In this document: positions 50,446 to 58,283 of the stretch, in pieces
Layout of the letters: each line of letters begins with the position of its first letter
Numbering within the stretch: the first letter of the stretch is position 1
NCBI GenBank assembly: GCA_051883075.1
Contig: JBJETA010000005.1
Coordinates: forward strand, 1 to 64,000
Source: Aminipila sp051883075
GTDB lineage: Bacteria; Bacillota; Clostridia; Peptostreptococcales; Anaerovoracaceae
Length of the DNA stretch: 64,000 nt
Direction: 5' to 3'
The notes under the pieces: model-generated
Seen by the model: only the letters and a program-made list of their open reading frames with translations
Told to the model about the DNA's origin: nothing
The model's database searches: none
Made by a program: the position numbers and the translations under genes

Positions 50446-51003
50446 TTAATCATCTAACCCACATTTGTCTTTATTTTCTCTTATGTACTCGATAACCCTC
50501 GGTGCAGCTATAACAAACCACGGTGCGAACTTTTCAGGCTGCTCCTTTATCTGCTTTTCAACTTCTTCAAACTCAATCCACTGCATATCTGCAACTTCAT
50601 CAGGGTTAATTTTAAATCCTCCGTCATATCTTCCTATAAACACATGGTCATACTCGTGCTCATATAAATCATCATGAAATTTGTGTTTATACACGAAGGA
50701 GAAAATTTCTTCCACAGAGCACGAAATCCCTGTTTCTTCAACAAGTCGGGCTTCTGCATCTTCCTTTATCCACAAGTTATCCACAGGATGTGAACAACAT
50801 GTATTTGCCCACAGTCCCCCTGAATGATATTTATGAAAAGCTCTTTGTTGTATCAGCAGCTTTCCGTCATTGTAAAGAAAAATTGAAAATGCCCTGTGCA
50901 GCATAGGACTTTGATGTGCTTCAGTTTTCGACATTTTCCCAACTATTGTGTCATTTTCATCAACTAACAAAACTTTGCTTCTGTCAATATTTTTATTTAT
51001 CAT
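50446..51003 (-). CDS. idi: isopentenyl-diphosphate delta-isomerase, type 1
   Basis: This 185-residue Nudix-fold enzyme interconverts IPP and DMAPP. It has the LHRAFSIFLYN start, the catalytic Cys in WANTCCSHPVDN and the Nudix-type EARLVEETGISC. The HPVDN..K loop encodes two perfect DnaA boxes on the DNA level (50766-50785). It overlaps the PAP2 gene by 11 nt, consistent with prenyl-lipid metabolism. Standard length. Confidence 0.94.
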   Translation of the reverse strand: MINKNIDRSKVLLVDENDTIVGKMSKTEAHQSPMLHRAFSIFLYNDGKLLIQQRAFHKYHSGGLWANTCCSHPVDNLWIKEDAEARLVEETGISCSVEEIFSFVYKHKFHDDLYEHEYDHVFIGRYDGGFKINPDEVADMQWIEFEEVEKQIKEQPEKFAPWFVIAAPRVIEYIRENKDKCGLDD

Positions 51004-51219
51004 TTCCGTACCTCTGCATTATTTCATTTTTCTTTTCCTTGATTGCTTCCAGCACTGAAACTGCAATGGTTAATATGCATAAACCAAGACACCAGCCCGC
51101 CAGAACATCTGTTGGATAGTGTACCCCCAGATATATTCTGCTGATTCCTATCATCAGAGGAAGCAGCAAAAGCAGCATTATAAATTTATTCACAGATTTA
51201 TCCACAGTTTTGTGGATAA
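50766..51219. promoter_or_regulatory. cluster of DnaA boxes within idi and PAP2 genes
   Basis: Perfect TTATCCACA occurs at 50766-50774, 50777-50785 and 51198-51206, and inverted TGTGGATAA at 51211-51219. A one-mismatch copy (TTATTCACA) lies at 51186-51194. Two pairs, one direct and one inverted, fall in about 450 bp. No other perfect copy was noticed in the window. Confidence 0.6.
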
Positions 51220-51655
51220 GCAGGTATACCAAAAATCCATAAAATACAAGGCTTGAACAGGAATGTCCGCTCGGAAAACTAAATCCTCCCTGTGGAATCA
51301 GAAAACTTTCCACAGGCGGTCTTGGCCGTTCAATAAGGTTTTTAAAAAAGGTCTGCACCGCAACTGTAAAAAGTGCCGTGCATGACACCGGAAGGCCTAT
51401 TTCAAATCTGGTTCTTCTCCATAAAATCAGGATTGCACACAGGATTATAATTGTTTCCGAATTTCCCAGTCCCGTTACCGCTTTAACTATCGGCGTCAGT
51501 AAGTCACTCCTAAGACTAAGTATTCCGGTTCGGATTACGCTGTCGAATCTGGGTATTTCCTCATATCGCATATTGTTCATTACCGAGAGGGCAATGGCTA
51601 TAAATGCTGTGAAGGCTGTAAGTCCTATAAATATTCTTTTCTTTTTACTGTCCAT
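50993..51655 (-). CDS. PAP2 family membrane phosphatase
   Basis: This 220-residue protein has about six transmembrane helices and the three PAP2 motifs: KNLIERPRPP, FPSGHSCSSL and SRIYLGVHYPTDVLAG. The family dephosphorylates lipid phosphates, including undecaprenyl diphosphate in some members. ATG 51655 is preferred over a TTG at 51673. The gene contains three DnaA-box-like sites and overlaps idi by 11 nt. Confidence 0.9.
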   Translation of the reverse strand: MDSKKKRIFIGLTAFTAFIAIALSVMNNMRYEEIPRFDSVIRTGILSLRSDLLTPIVKAVTGLGNSETIIILCAILILWRRTRFEIGLPVSCTALFTVAVQTFFKNLIERPRPPVESFLIPQGGFSFPSGHSCSSLVFYGFLVYLLIHKTVDKSVNKFIMLLLLLPLMIGISRIYLGVHYPTDVLAGWCLGLCILTIAVSVLEAIKEKKNEIMQRYGNDK

Positions 51656-51796
51656 ATCTCTTAAATCCCCCAATTTTATTTTACCGCCATTCTGTATTAT
51701 ACAACGCTTCCATTTTATTTTCTATATCCTTATTTTATATTAAAAACTATGTTATAATATGAATGTTATAATAAATTTCATTTTGGGAGGCTTTCC

Positions 51797-52537
51797 ATGA
51801 AGATTATCAGAAATATACCTATGGTTATTGAGTTCGTAATGGCTTTACCTGAACTAAGACAGCATAAAAAGAATATTTACAAATACAGAGAGCTTGGAGA
51901 TCTTGAAAAAGAGAGAGAGTATATCTTAAAGGCAACATCCACCTGGGGAAAGAGACTGGTCCGTGACCTGAACATTGATTTAAATATCATCGGAAAGGAA
52001 AATCTTCCCGATAACGGTCCTGTAGTTTTCGTTGGAAACCATCAGGGCTACGGCGATATTCCTATTTACTGTGCCGCTCTTGATAAGTTCCAGACAGGTT
52101 TTATTGCGAAGGATAGTCTTGAAAAGGTTCCTCTGTACGGTGAGTGGATAAAAAATATCAGAAGTGTACTTCTGCCGAGAGAAAATCCAAGGGAATCTTT
52201 AAAAGCGATGGAAACTGCCGTTGATTTAATCAAGCAGGGCTTTTCCATGGTTATCTTTCCCGAAGGACACAGAAGCAAATGCGAAGAAATGGGCGAATTC
52301 AAAAAAGGAAGCCTGCGTCTTGCAACAAAGCCGGGCGTGCCTGTTGTGCCTATCTCTGTAAACGGTACTTACAAGCTGTTTGAGGAAAGCGGCTATATGA
52401 AGAAAAACTTTAAAATAGATTTTATGATTCATCCGCCTATTGAAACCTCTTCCCTTTCCAAGCAGGAGGCTTCAAATCTTGCGGAAACTGTTGAAGAAAT
52501 AGTAAGAAACGGTCTTGAAGAGCTTAAAAAGCTTTAA
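51797..52537 (+). CDS. plsC: 1-acylglycerol-3-phosphate acyltransferase, PlsC-like
   Basis: This 246-residue membrane-associated enzyme makes phosphatidate. The catalytic HX4D motif is NHQGYGD (about 77-83) and the acceptor motif FPEGHRSKCEEM (about 152-163); GSLRLATKPGVPVVPISV follows. GGGAGG precedes ATG 51797. It is convergent with yitT and separated from it by a terminator. Length is standard. Confidence 0.94.
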   Translation: MKIIRNIPMVIEFVMALPELRQHKKNIYKYRELGDLEKEREYILKATSTWGKRLVRDLNIDLNIIGKENLPDNGPVVFVGNHQGYGDIPIYCAALDKFQTGFIAKDSLEKVPLYGEWIKNIRSVLLPRENPRESLKAMETAVDLIKQGFSMVIFPEGHRSKCEEMGEFKKGSLRLATKPGVPVVPISVNGTYKLFEESGYMKKNFKIDFMIHPPIETSSLSKQEASNLAETVEEIVRNGLEELKKL

Positions 52538-52541
52538 AACA

Positions 52542-52589
52542 AAAGCTGCAGTTTCAAGTGATTACACCTGAAATGCAGCTTTATTTTTT
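52542..52589 (+). terminator. intrinsic terminator after plsC
   Basis: AAAGCTGCAGTTTCA pairs with TGAAATGCAGCTTT across a 12-nt loop (one bulged base) and is followed by ATTTTTT on the plus strand. Confidence 0.8.
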
Positions 52590-52639
52590 GCTTATTTTTT
52601 TATATCTCTAGTTTTGTATTCTAATAATCTTTTGTGTTC

Positions 52640-53512
52640 CTACATCGGATTTCTGAAGCCCTTGCCTATAATATTGCTTGAATTTGTTATGATAACAAAG
52701 GCATGTTTATCAACTTCTTTTATATAATCTCTGAGCATTTTTGCCTGAGGTCTGCTCATAACCGACATAAGTACGGTTTTCTCTTTGTTGTCATAGGTTC
52801 CTATACATCCGTGTTTTGTTACGCCCCTGTTGATTTCATTGTGTATGAATTCCGATATCTCATCCGGCTTATCCGTTATGATGGTAAAGCACTTGGAGAT
52901 GTTTATACTTTCCATGACATTATCTACAACAACCGCCTTTGCCAGAAGCCCGAGCACTGAAAACATTCCCGTGGAAATGCCGAACAGGATTCCGCTGCTC
53001 ACCGCTATGATTGCATCGGAGCAGAAAAGTGCCTTTCCTATTTCCAGTGATGTATATTTTTTGATTATCAGAGCAACAATATCCGTTCCTCCGCTGCTGG
53101 CAGAGCAGTTAAACAGCAGTGCCGAACCTACAGCCGGGAGAATGACCGAAAATATGAGTTCCAGAAGAGGCTCATCTGTCATCGGTGCATCCAAAGGATA
53201 TATAAACTCAAAGAGCTTGATGAAAAATGAAAATCCAATAGACCCATATATGGTTTTTACTCCGAATGAGGTTCCTAAAAATATAAATCCGACAAATAAA
53301 AGTATAATATTTATACCTGCCGTAAGCGTTGACTTTGAGATTGGAACAAATGCAGACAACAGTATTGAAATACCGCTGACACCGCCGGTTGAAAAATTGT
53401 TCGGCATCTTGAAGAAATACACACCTGCGGAAACAAGAAATACTCCCAGAGTAATCACCGAATACTCCAATATCACTTTTTTTATATCAATATTTTTTTT
53501 ACTGCTTTCCAT
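52640..53512 (-). CDS. YitT family DUF161/DUF2179 membrane protein
   Basis: This 290-residue protein has an N-terminal DUF161 part with about five transmembrane helices (NNFSTGGVSGISILLS, CSASSGGTDIVALI) and a C-terminal DUF2179 cytosolic domain (about 205-285). The DUF2179 domain shows GVTKHGCIGTYDNKEKTVLMSVMSRPQ. The family is broadly conserved and not characterised. Standard length; the terminal gene of the rsbW-sigma-trpS region by position. Confidence 0.9.
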   Translation of the reverse strand: MESSKKNIDIKKVILEYSVITLGVFLVSAGVYFFKMPNNFSTGGVSGISILLSAFVPISKSTLTAGINIILLFVGFIFLGTSFGVKTIYGSIGFSFFIKLFEFIYPLDAPMTDEPLLELIFSVILPAVGSALLFNCSASSGGTDIVALIIKKYTSLEIGKALFCSDAIIAVSSGILFGISTGMFSVLGLLAKAVVVDNVMESINISKCFTIITDKPDEISEFIHNEINRGVTKHGCIGTYDNKEKTVLMSVMSRPQAKMLRDYIKEVDKHAFVIITNSSNIIGKGFRNPM

Positions 53513-53575
53513 GCTTATTTCTGCCTCTGAAATTTATTTTCCCTATTTTATGCCTCTGACTTTTATTTTAGAATA

Positions 53576-54562
53576 CTATCTGCCTATGCCAAGTCCGAAT
53601 CTGTCTTTTACTCTCTTCATAGTCTTTTCGGCTATGGCATTTGCTTTTTCAGCGCCTTCATCAAGAACCCTGATAAGTTCTTCCGAATATCTGATTTCCT
53701 CAAATCTTTCTTTTATAGGCTTCAGTGCATCTACTGTAACTCCCACCAGGTCCTTCTTGAAATCACCGTAACCGCAGCCTTCATATTTCTTTTCAAGGTC
53801 TTCCACAGATGCTCCTGACAGTGCACTGTAAATATTTAAAAGATTGCTTATGCCCGGCTTGTTTTCTATATCAAACCTGATGATTCCTTCTGAGTCTGTT
53901 GTTGATTTCATGATTGATTTTTTAATCTTTGCTTCATCATCAAGAAGTGAAATTCTGCTCAGTGGATTTTCAGCACTTTTACTCATCTTCTTCGTAGGAT
54001 CGTCAAGAGCCATAACTCTTGCACCTGCTTTTAAAAATCTGCCTTCAGGCACAACAAAGGTTTCTCCGTATTTGTTGTTTATTCTCATGGCAATATCCCT
54101 GCAAAGCTCTATGTGCTGCTTCTGGTCATTACCAACAGGTACGATGTGAGTGTCATAAAGAAGAATGTCCGCAGCCATAAGTACAGGATATGTGAATAAT
54201 CCTGTAGGTGCTGATTCTTTTCCTTTGCTCTTATCCTTAAACTGGGTCATTCTTGAGAGCTCACCTGTGTATGAGTTGCAGGTTAATACCCATGAAAGCT
54301 CTGCATGTCCCGAAACGTCTGACTGCACAAAAATAGTGGCTTTCTTAGGATCAACTCCGATAGCCATGTACAGTGCCGCAACGTCAAGGGTGTGCTTTCT
54401 AAGCTCCTCAGGATTCTGAGGTACTGTGATTGAGTGCAAATCTACTATGCAGTAAAGACATTCATTTTCGTTCTGCAGTTCAACAAACTGCTTTAATGCT
54501 CCCAGATAATTTCCTAAATGTATGTTTCCTGTCGGCTGTACGCCTGAAAAAACTCTTTTCAT
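53576..54562 (-). CDS. trpS: tryptophanyl-tRNA synthetase
   Basis: This 328-residue class I synthetase has the HIGH-type GNIHLGNYLGALK (about 12-24), the KKMSKS signature loop (about 195) and the PVGNDQKQHIELCRD Trp/ATP-binding segment. Length is standard. It starts 14 bp after the sigma factor gene with a GGGGGAAG site, so it is in the anti-sigma/sigma operon; no T-box leader is present. Confidence 0.96.
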   Translation of the reverse strand: MKRVFSGVQPTGNIHLGNYLGALKQFVELQNENECLYCIVDLHSITVPQNPEELRKHTLDVAALYMAIGVDPKKATIFVQSDVSGHAELSWVLTCNSYTGELSRMTQFKDKSKGKESAPTGLFTYPVLMAADILLYDTHIVPVGNDQKQHIELCRDIAMRINNKYGETFVVPEGRFLKAGARVMALDDPTKKMSKSAENPLSRISLLDDEAKIKKSIMKSTTDSEGIIRFDIENKPGISNLLNIYSALSGASVEDLEKKYEGCGYGDFKKDLVGVTVDALKPIKERFEEIRYSEELIRVLDEGAEKANAIAEKTMKRVKDRFGLGIGR

Positions 54563-54576
54563 ACTGTTTCTTCCCC

Positions 54577-55299
54577 CTAACGGTTTAATTCATCATGGAA
54601 CTTTTTCCTTATGCTTTTTTCTGCTCTCGATACAGTCATCTGGGACACATGCATTTCTTCCGCTATTTCTGCCTGTGTCTTATTTTCAATATATCTGAGC
54701 ATAAACACTTTCTTTTCTTTTTCATTTAAGTTCTTAAAAACAGCTTTGATTACTTCAAAATCTTCAATGCTGTCATAGCCCCTCTCTTCTATGGAGGCAA
54801 ACTTGTCAAAGGTAATCAGGTCATCGGGATTTGCCGCCTGATCAAGAGAATATGTGCTGTATGCGTTTCCGCTTTCTATTGCTTCTATAACATCTTCATT
54901 TGTAAGGCCAAGATAGTCCGCCAGCTCGGAAGTAGTCGGAGTTCTTCCGTACTTTTCCGTCAGGGCTTCCTTTGCCGGAGATATCTTCAGGCTGTTTTCC
55001 TTGACACGTCGGGGAACCTTTACGCTCCACTGTTTATCCCTGAAATACTTTTTTATTTCTCCTAAAATAGTAGGCGTAGCAAAGCTTGAAAATTCAAAGC
55101 CCTTTTCGGGATCAAACCTGTCTACGGCATGGACAAGCGCCATGGCGCCCACCTGATACAGGTCGTCATATTCTACACCCTTATTTAAATATTTTCTTAT
55201 AAGAATCTCGACCATATACAGATATGCCTCCACAATCTGGTTTCTTATATCTACGTTTCGGCTCTGTCTGTACTGCAAGAATACATCTTGGTTTATCAT
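54577..55299 (-). CDS. SigB-like alternative sigma-70 factor
   Basis: This 240-residue sigma factor shows region 2 (EYDDLYQVGAMALVHAVDRFDPEKGFEFSSFA), the TILGEIKKYFRDKQWSVKVPRRVKE segment typical of SigB rather than SigF, and a region 4 HTH (KTQAEIAEEMHVSQMTVSRAEKS). The start overlaps the upstream anti-sigma stop by 4 nt (ATGA). It probably runs general stress or an envelope response. No RsbV-like gene is next to it. Confidence 0.88.
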   Translation of the reverse strand: MINQDVFLQYRQSRNVDIRNQIVEAYLYMVEILIRKYLNKGVEYDDLYQVGAMALVHAVDRFDPEKGFEFSSFATPTILGEIKKYFRDKQWSVKVPRRVKENSLKISPAKEALTEKYGRTPTTSELADYLGLTNEDVIEAIESGNAYSTYSLDQAANPDDLITFDKFASIEERGYDSIEDFEVIKAVFKNLNEKEKKVFMLRYIENKTQAEIAEEMHVSQMTVSRAEKSIRKKFHDELNR

Positions 55300-55697
55300 T
55301 TATTTTTCACCATTACTATACTTTTCTTTTCATCACTCAGAGTTTTAACCTCTGCAGAATCCATCAGCGTATTTATAAGAAACATAGCCAGATCGCCGTC
55401 CTTCGGACAGTTTTTGCATGGCCTGTATTCTTTTTCTATATCTCTGCCCTCTCCGGCATCGGCGATTGAAATCGTCATTTTATCTTCTTCCAGCTCACAT
55501 ATTACTTCATAAGCGTTTATCCAGCTGGAATAACCGTGACATGTCATGGCCTTGCACGCTTCATCAACGGCAAGCTTCATGTCATCTACAGCTTCCACAT
55601 CAAAACCTGCATGGGCTGCAAGTGCGGCAATTCCCATTCTTACCACTTTTATGTATTCAGGCTTTCCCGGTACTGTAAATTTTACGCATTCTGACAT
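55296..55697 (-). CDS. RsbW-like anti-sigma factor with altered kinase site
   Basis: This 133-residue GHKL-fold protein resembles RsbW (VPGKPEYIKVVRMGIAALA; FLINTLMDSAEV). The N-box, EACTNAVQHAY in B. subtilis RsbW, reads EACKAMTCHGY: the Mg-binding Asn is Ala. The G2-type GGLGL becomes GDLAM, and a CKNC pair precedes it. Ser kinase activity may be lost, while sigma binding could remain. It overlaps the sigma gene by 4 nt. Confidence 0.8.
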   Translation of the reverse strand: MSECVKFTVPGKPEYIKVVRMGIAALAAHAGFDVEAVDDMKLAVDEACKAMTCHGYSSWINAYEVICELEEDKMTISIADAGEGRDIEKEYRPCKNCPKDGDLAMFLINTLMDSAEVKTLSDEKKSIVMVKNK

Positions 55698-55762
55698 CTT
55701 TTTTTCTCCTTAAATTAGGAATTGGGAACCGCTTTCAATCACGGTTCCCATTCATTTTACCA

Positions 55763-58261
55763 TTACTCTGTTTTCATTTCAATCTGTGAAGACTCTTCTT
55801 CTTTATTTTCTGCTTCTTCTTCCTCACGTTCTTCATCGGTCTTTATAACCTTTGCCATAGCGATAATGTTTGCGTTGTCGTCAACTCTCATGATTTTAAC
55901 ACCCTGAGTAGCCCTGCCGAGTCTCGAAACCTCGCTTGCCTTTATTCTTATGATGATTCCGTCTGAGTTTATAAGCATGATTTCATCGTCTTCGTTTACA
56001 ACCATGGCACCGATCAGTTCACCTGTCTTCTTAAACTTTGCCTTGTCATAAGTAAGAAGTCCCTTTCCTCCTCTTACCTGAACCTTGTAGTCTTCAACAG
56101 GAGTTCTCTTTCCGTAGCCGTTCTTTGTTACAACAAGAAGCTCTTCATTTTCTTCAACAAGCTCCATGGATACAACTTCGTCATCGCCTTCAAGCTTGAT
56201 TGCTCTTACGCCGCCTGCGATTCTTCCCATACTTCTGACATCCTCTTCCGAGAAGCAGATGCACTTTCCGTTTTTGGTAACGATGATAACTTTGTTTGTA
56301 CCTGTTGTCTGCTTTATGCCGATTAACTCATCTCCGTCCTTCAGGTTGATAGCTATCAGACCTGTCTTTCTGTTTGTATTGAACTGTGAAAGCGGAGTTT
56401 TCTTAATAGTTCCGTGCTTTGTTACAGCTATCAGGAACTGATCCTCAGCAAATTCCTTGATAGGAATGATAGCTGTGATCCTTTCCCTCTGCATCAGGCT
56501 CAGGAAGTTGACAGCAGGCATACCCTTTGCGGTACGGCTTGCTTCCGGTATTTCATAAGCCCTCAGCTTATGTGCTTTACCTGTATTTGTAAAGAACATA
56601 AGGGTATCGTGGGTTGAGGTCATTATCAGATCCTTAACAAAGTCATTTTCCCTCGTTGTCAGACCTGTTATTCCTTTTCCGCCTCTCTTCTGAGTCTTAT
56701 ATGATGAAAGCGGCATTCTCTTCAGATAACCAAGGTGGGTTAAAGTAATTGCAACAGTTTCTTCTTCAATCAGATCCTCTTCTTCAAGTTCGGAAACATC
56801 AGCAACAATCTTGGTCCTTCTTTCATCTCCCCACTTGTCCTTTATTTCAAGAAGCTCATCCTTTACAACACCCATAAGCTTCTTTTCATCTTCAAGAAGG
56901 CTGTTGTAATATGCAATCTTCTTCATCAGTTCGTTATATTCGTTTTCAATCTTTTCTCTTTCCAGACCCTGCAGACGTCTCAGCTGCATATCTAAGATAG
57001 CCTGTGCCTGTATTTCCGAAAGACCGAAACGTTCCATCAGTTTTTCTTTTGCATCACTGTAGCTTGCTCTGATGATTTTGATGATTTCATCTATGTTGTC
57101 AAGAGCTATTCTTAAGCCCTCCAAGATATGAGCCCTTGCTTCAGCCTTTTTCTTATCAAATATAGTTCTTCTTGTTACGACTTCCTTCTGGTGCTTCAGA
57201 TATTCGTCAAGAATTTCATAAAGTGATAATGTCCTAGGCTGTCCGTTTACAAGCGCAATCATAATCATACTGAAGCTTTCCTGAAGCTGGGTATGCTTAT
57301 AAAGCCTGTTTAAAGTAATCTGAGGGTTTGCATCTCTCTTCAGTTCGATTACTATTCTCATACCCTCACGGTTTGATTCATCTCGTATATCGGATATGCC
57401 GTCCAGCTTCTTTTCTTTTACAAGCTCTGCAATTTTTTCTATTAATCTTGCCTTGTTTACCTGATAAGGGATTTCAGTAACAACAATCTGCTGTCTTCCC
57501 TTGCTTGTTTCTTCTATTTCGGTAGTTGCTCTTACAAGCACCTTGCCCTGACCTGTTCTGTATGCTTCCTTTGCACTGTTTTTACCCATAATGGTTGCGC
57601 CTGTAGGGAAGTCAGGTCCTTTTACAATCTTTACAAGATCATCTATAGTAGCATCTTCATGGTCAATCATATATACGGAAGCATCTATTACTTCACCCAG
57701 ATTATGTGGCGGAATAGATGTTGCCATACCTACCGCAATACCGTTTGAACCGTTTACAAGCAGGTTCGGAAATCTTGACGGAAGAACGATAGGTTCTTTT
57801 TCTTCACCATCGAAGTTAGGCATGAAATCAACAGTATCTTTGTCAATATCGCGCAGCATCTGAAGCGCAAACGGGGTCATTCTCGCTTCTGTATAACGCA
57901 TGGCAGCCGCACCGTCTCCATCCACTGAACCAAAGTTGCCGTGGCCATCTACCAGCAGATATCTGATTGAGAAATCCTGCGCAAGTCTTACCATAGCCTC
58001 ATAGATAGAGCTGTCACCGTGAGGGTGATATTTACCCATTACTTCGCCGACTATACGTGCCGATTTCTTATGAGGTTTGTCAGGTGTAACTCCAAGCTCA
58101 CTCATACCGTACAGGATTCTTCTGTGTACCGGCTTAAGTCCGTCTCTTACATCAGGAAGAGCTCTTCCTACGATAACACTCATGGAGTAGTCTATATAGG
58201 AGTTTTTCATTTCATCATGAATCTCATGCTGTATAAGCTTTGAATCTTCGATTAAATTCAT
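55763..58261 (-). CDS. gyrA: DNA gyrase subunit A
   Basis: This 832-residue subunit breaks and rejoins DNA. It has the winged-helix (HGDSSIYEAMVRLAQDFS, QRDR-region), the catalytic Tyr in AAMRYTEARM (about 122), and a C-terminal beta-pinwheel with the GyrA box QKRGGKG that marks gyrase rather than topo IV. The C-terminus ends in an acidic tail. AGGAGG precedes ATG 58261, 22 bp after gyrB. Ordinary. Confidence 0.97.
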   Translation of the reverse strand: MNLIEDSKLIQHEIHDEMKNSYIDYSMSVIVGRALPDVRDGLKPVHRRILYGMSELGVTPDKPHKKSARIVGEVMGKYHPHGDSSIYEAMVRLAQDFSIRYLLVDGHGNFGSVDGDGAAAMRYTEARMTPFALQMLRDIDKDTVDFMPNFDGEEKEPIVLPSRFPNLLVNGSNGIAVGMATSIPPHNLGEVIDASVYMIDHEDATIDDLVKIVKGPDFPTGATIMGKNSAKEAYRTGQGKVLVRATTEIEETSKGRQQIVVTEIPYQVNKARLIEKIAELVKEKKLDGISDIRDESNREGMRIVIELKRDANPQITLNRLYKHTQLQESFSMIMIALVNGQPRTLSLYEILDEYLKHQKEVVTRRTIFDKKKAEARAHILEGLRIALDNIDEIIKIIRASYSDAKEKLMERFGLSEIQAQAILDMQLRRLQGLEREKIENEYNELMKKIAYYNSLLEDEKKLMGVVKDELLEIKDKWGDERRTKIVADVSELEEEDLIEEETVAITLTHLGYLKRMPLSSYKTQKRGGKGITGLTTRENDFVKDLIMTSTHDTLMFFTNTGKAHKLRAYEIPEASRTAKGMPAVNFLSLMQRERITAIIPIKEFAEDQFLIAVTKHGTIKKTPLSQFNTNRKTGLIAINLKDGDELIGIKQTTGTNKVIIVTKNGKCICFSEEDVRSMGRIAGGVRAIKLEGDDEVVSMELVEENEELLVVTKNGYGKRTPVEDYKVQVRGGKGLLTYDKAKFKKTGELIGAMVVNEDDEIMLINSDGIIIRIKASEVSRLGRATQGVKIMRVDDNANIIAMAKVIKTDEEREEEEAENKEEESSQIEMKTE

Positions 58262-58283
58262 CTTTATGTTTTCCTCCTATCTT

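Noticed and set aside
50766..51219. oriC
   Set aside because: DnaA boxes are inside coding genes with no AT-rich unwinding region, and recF placement points to oriC beyond 64000.
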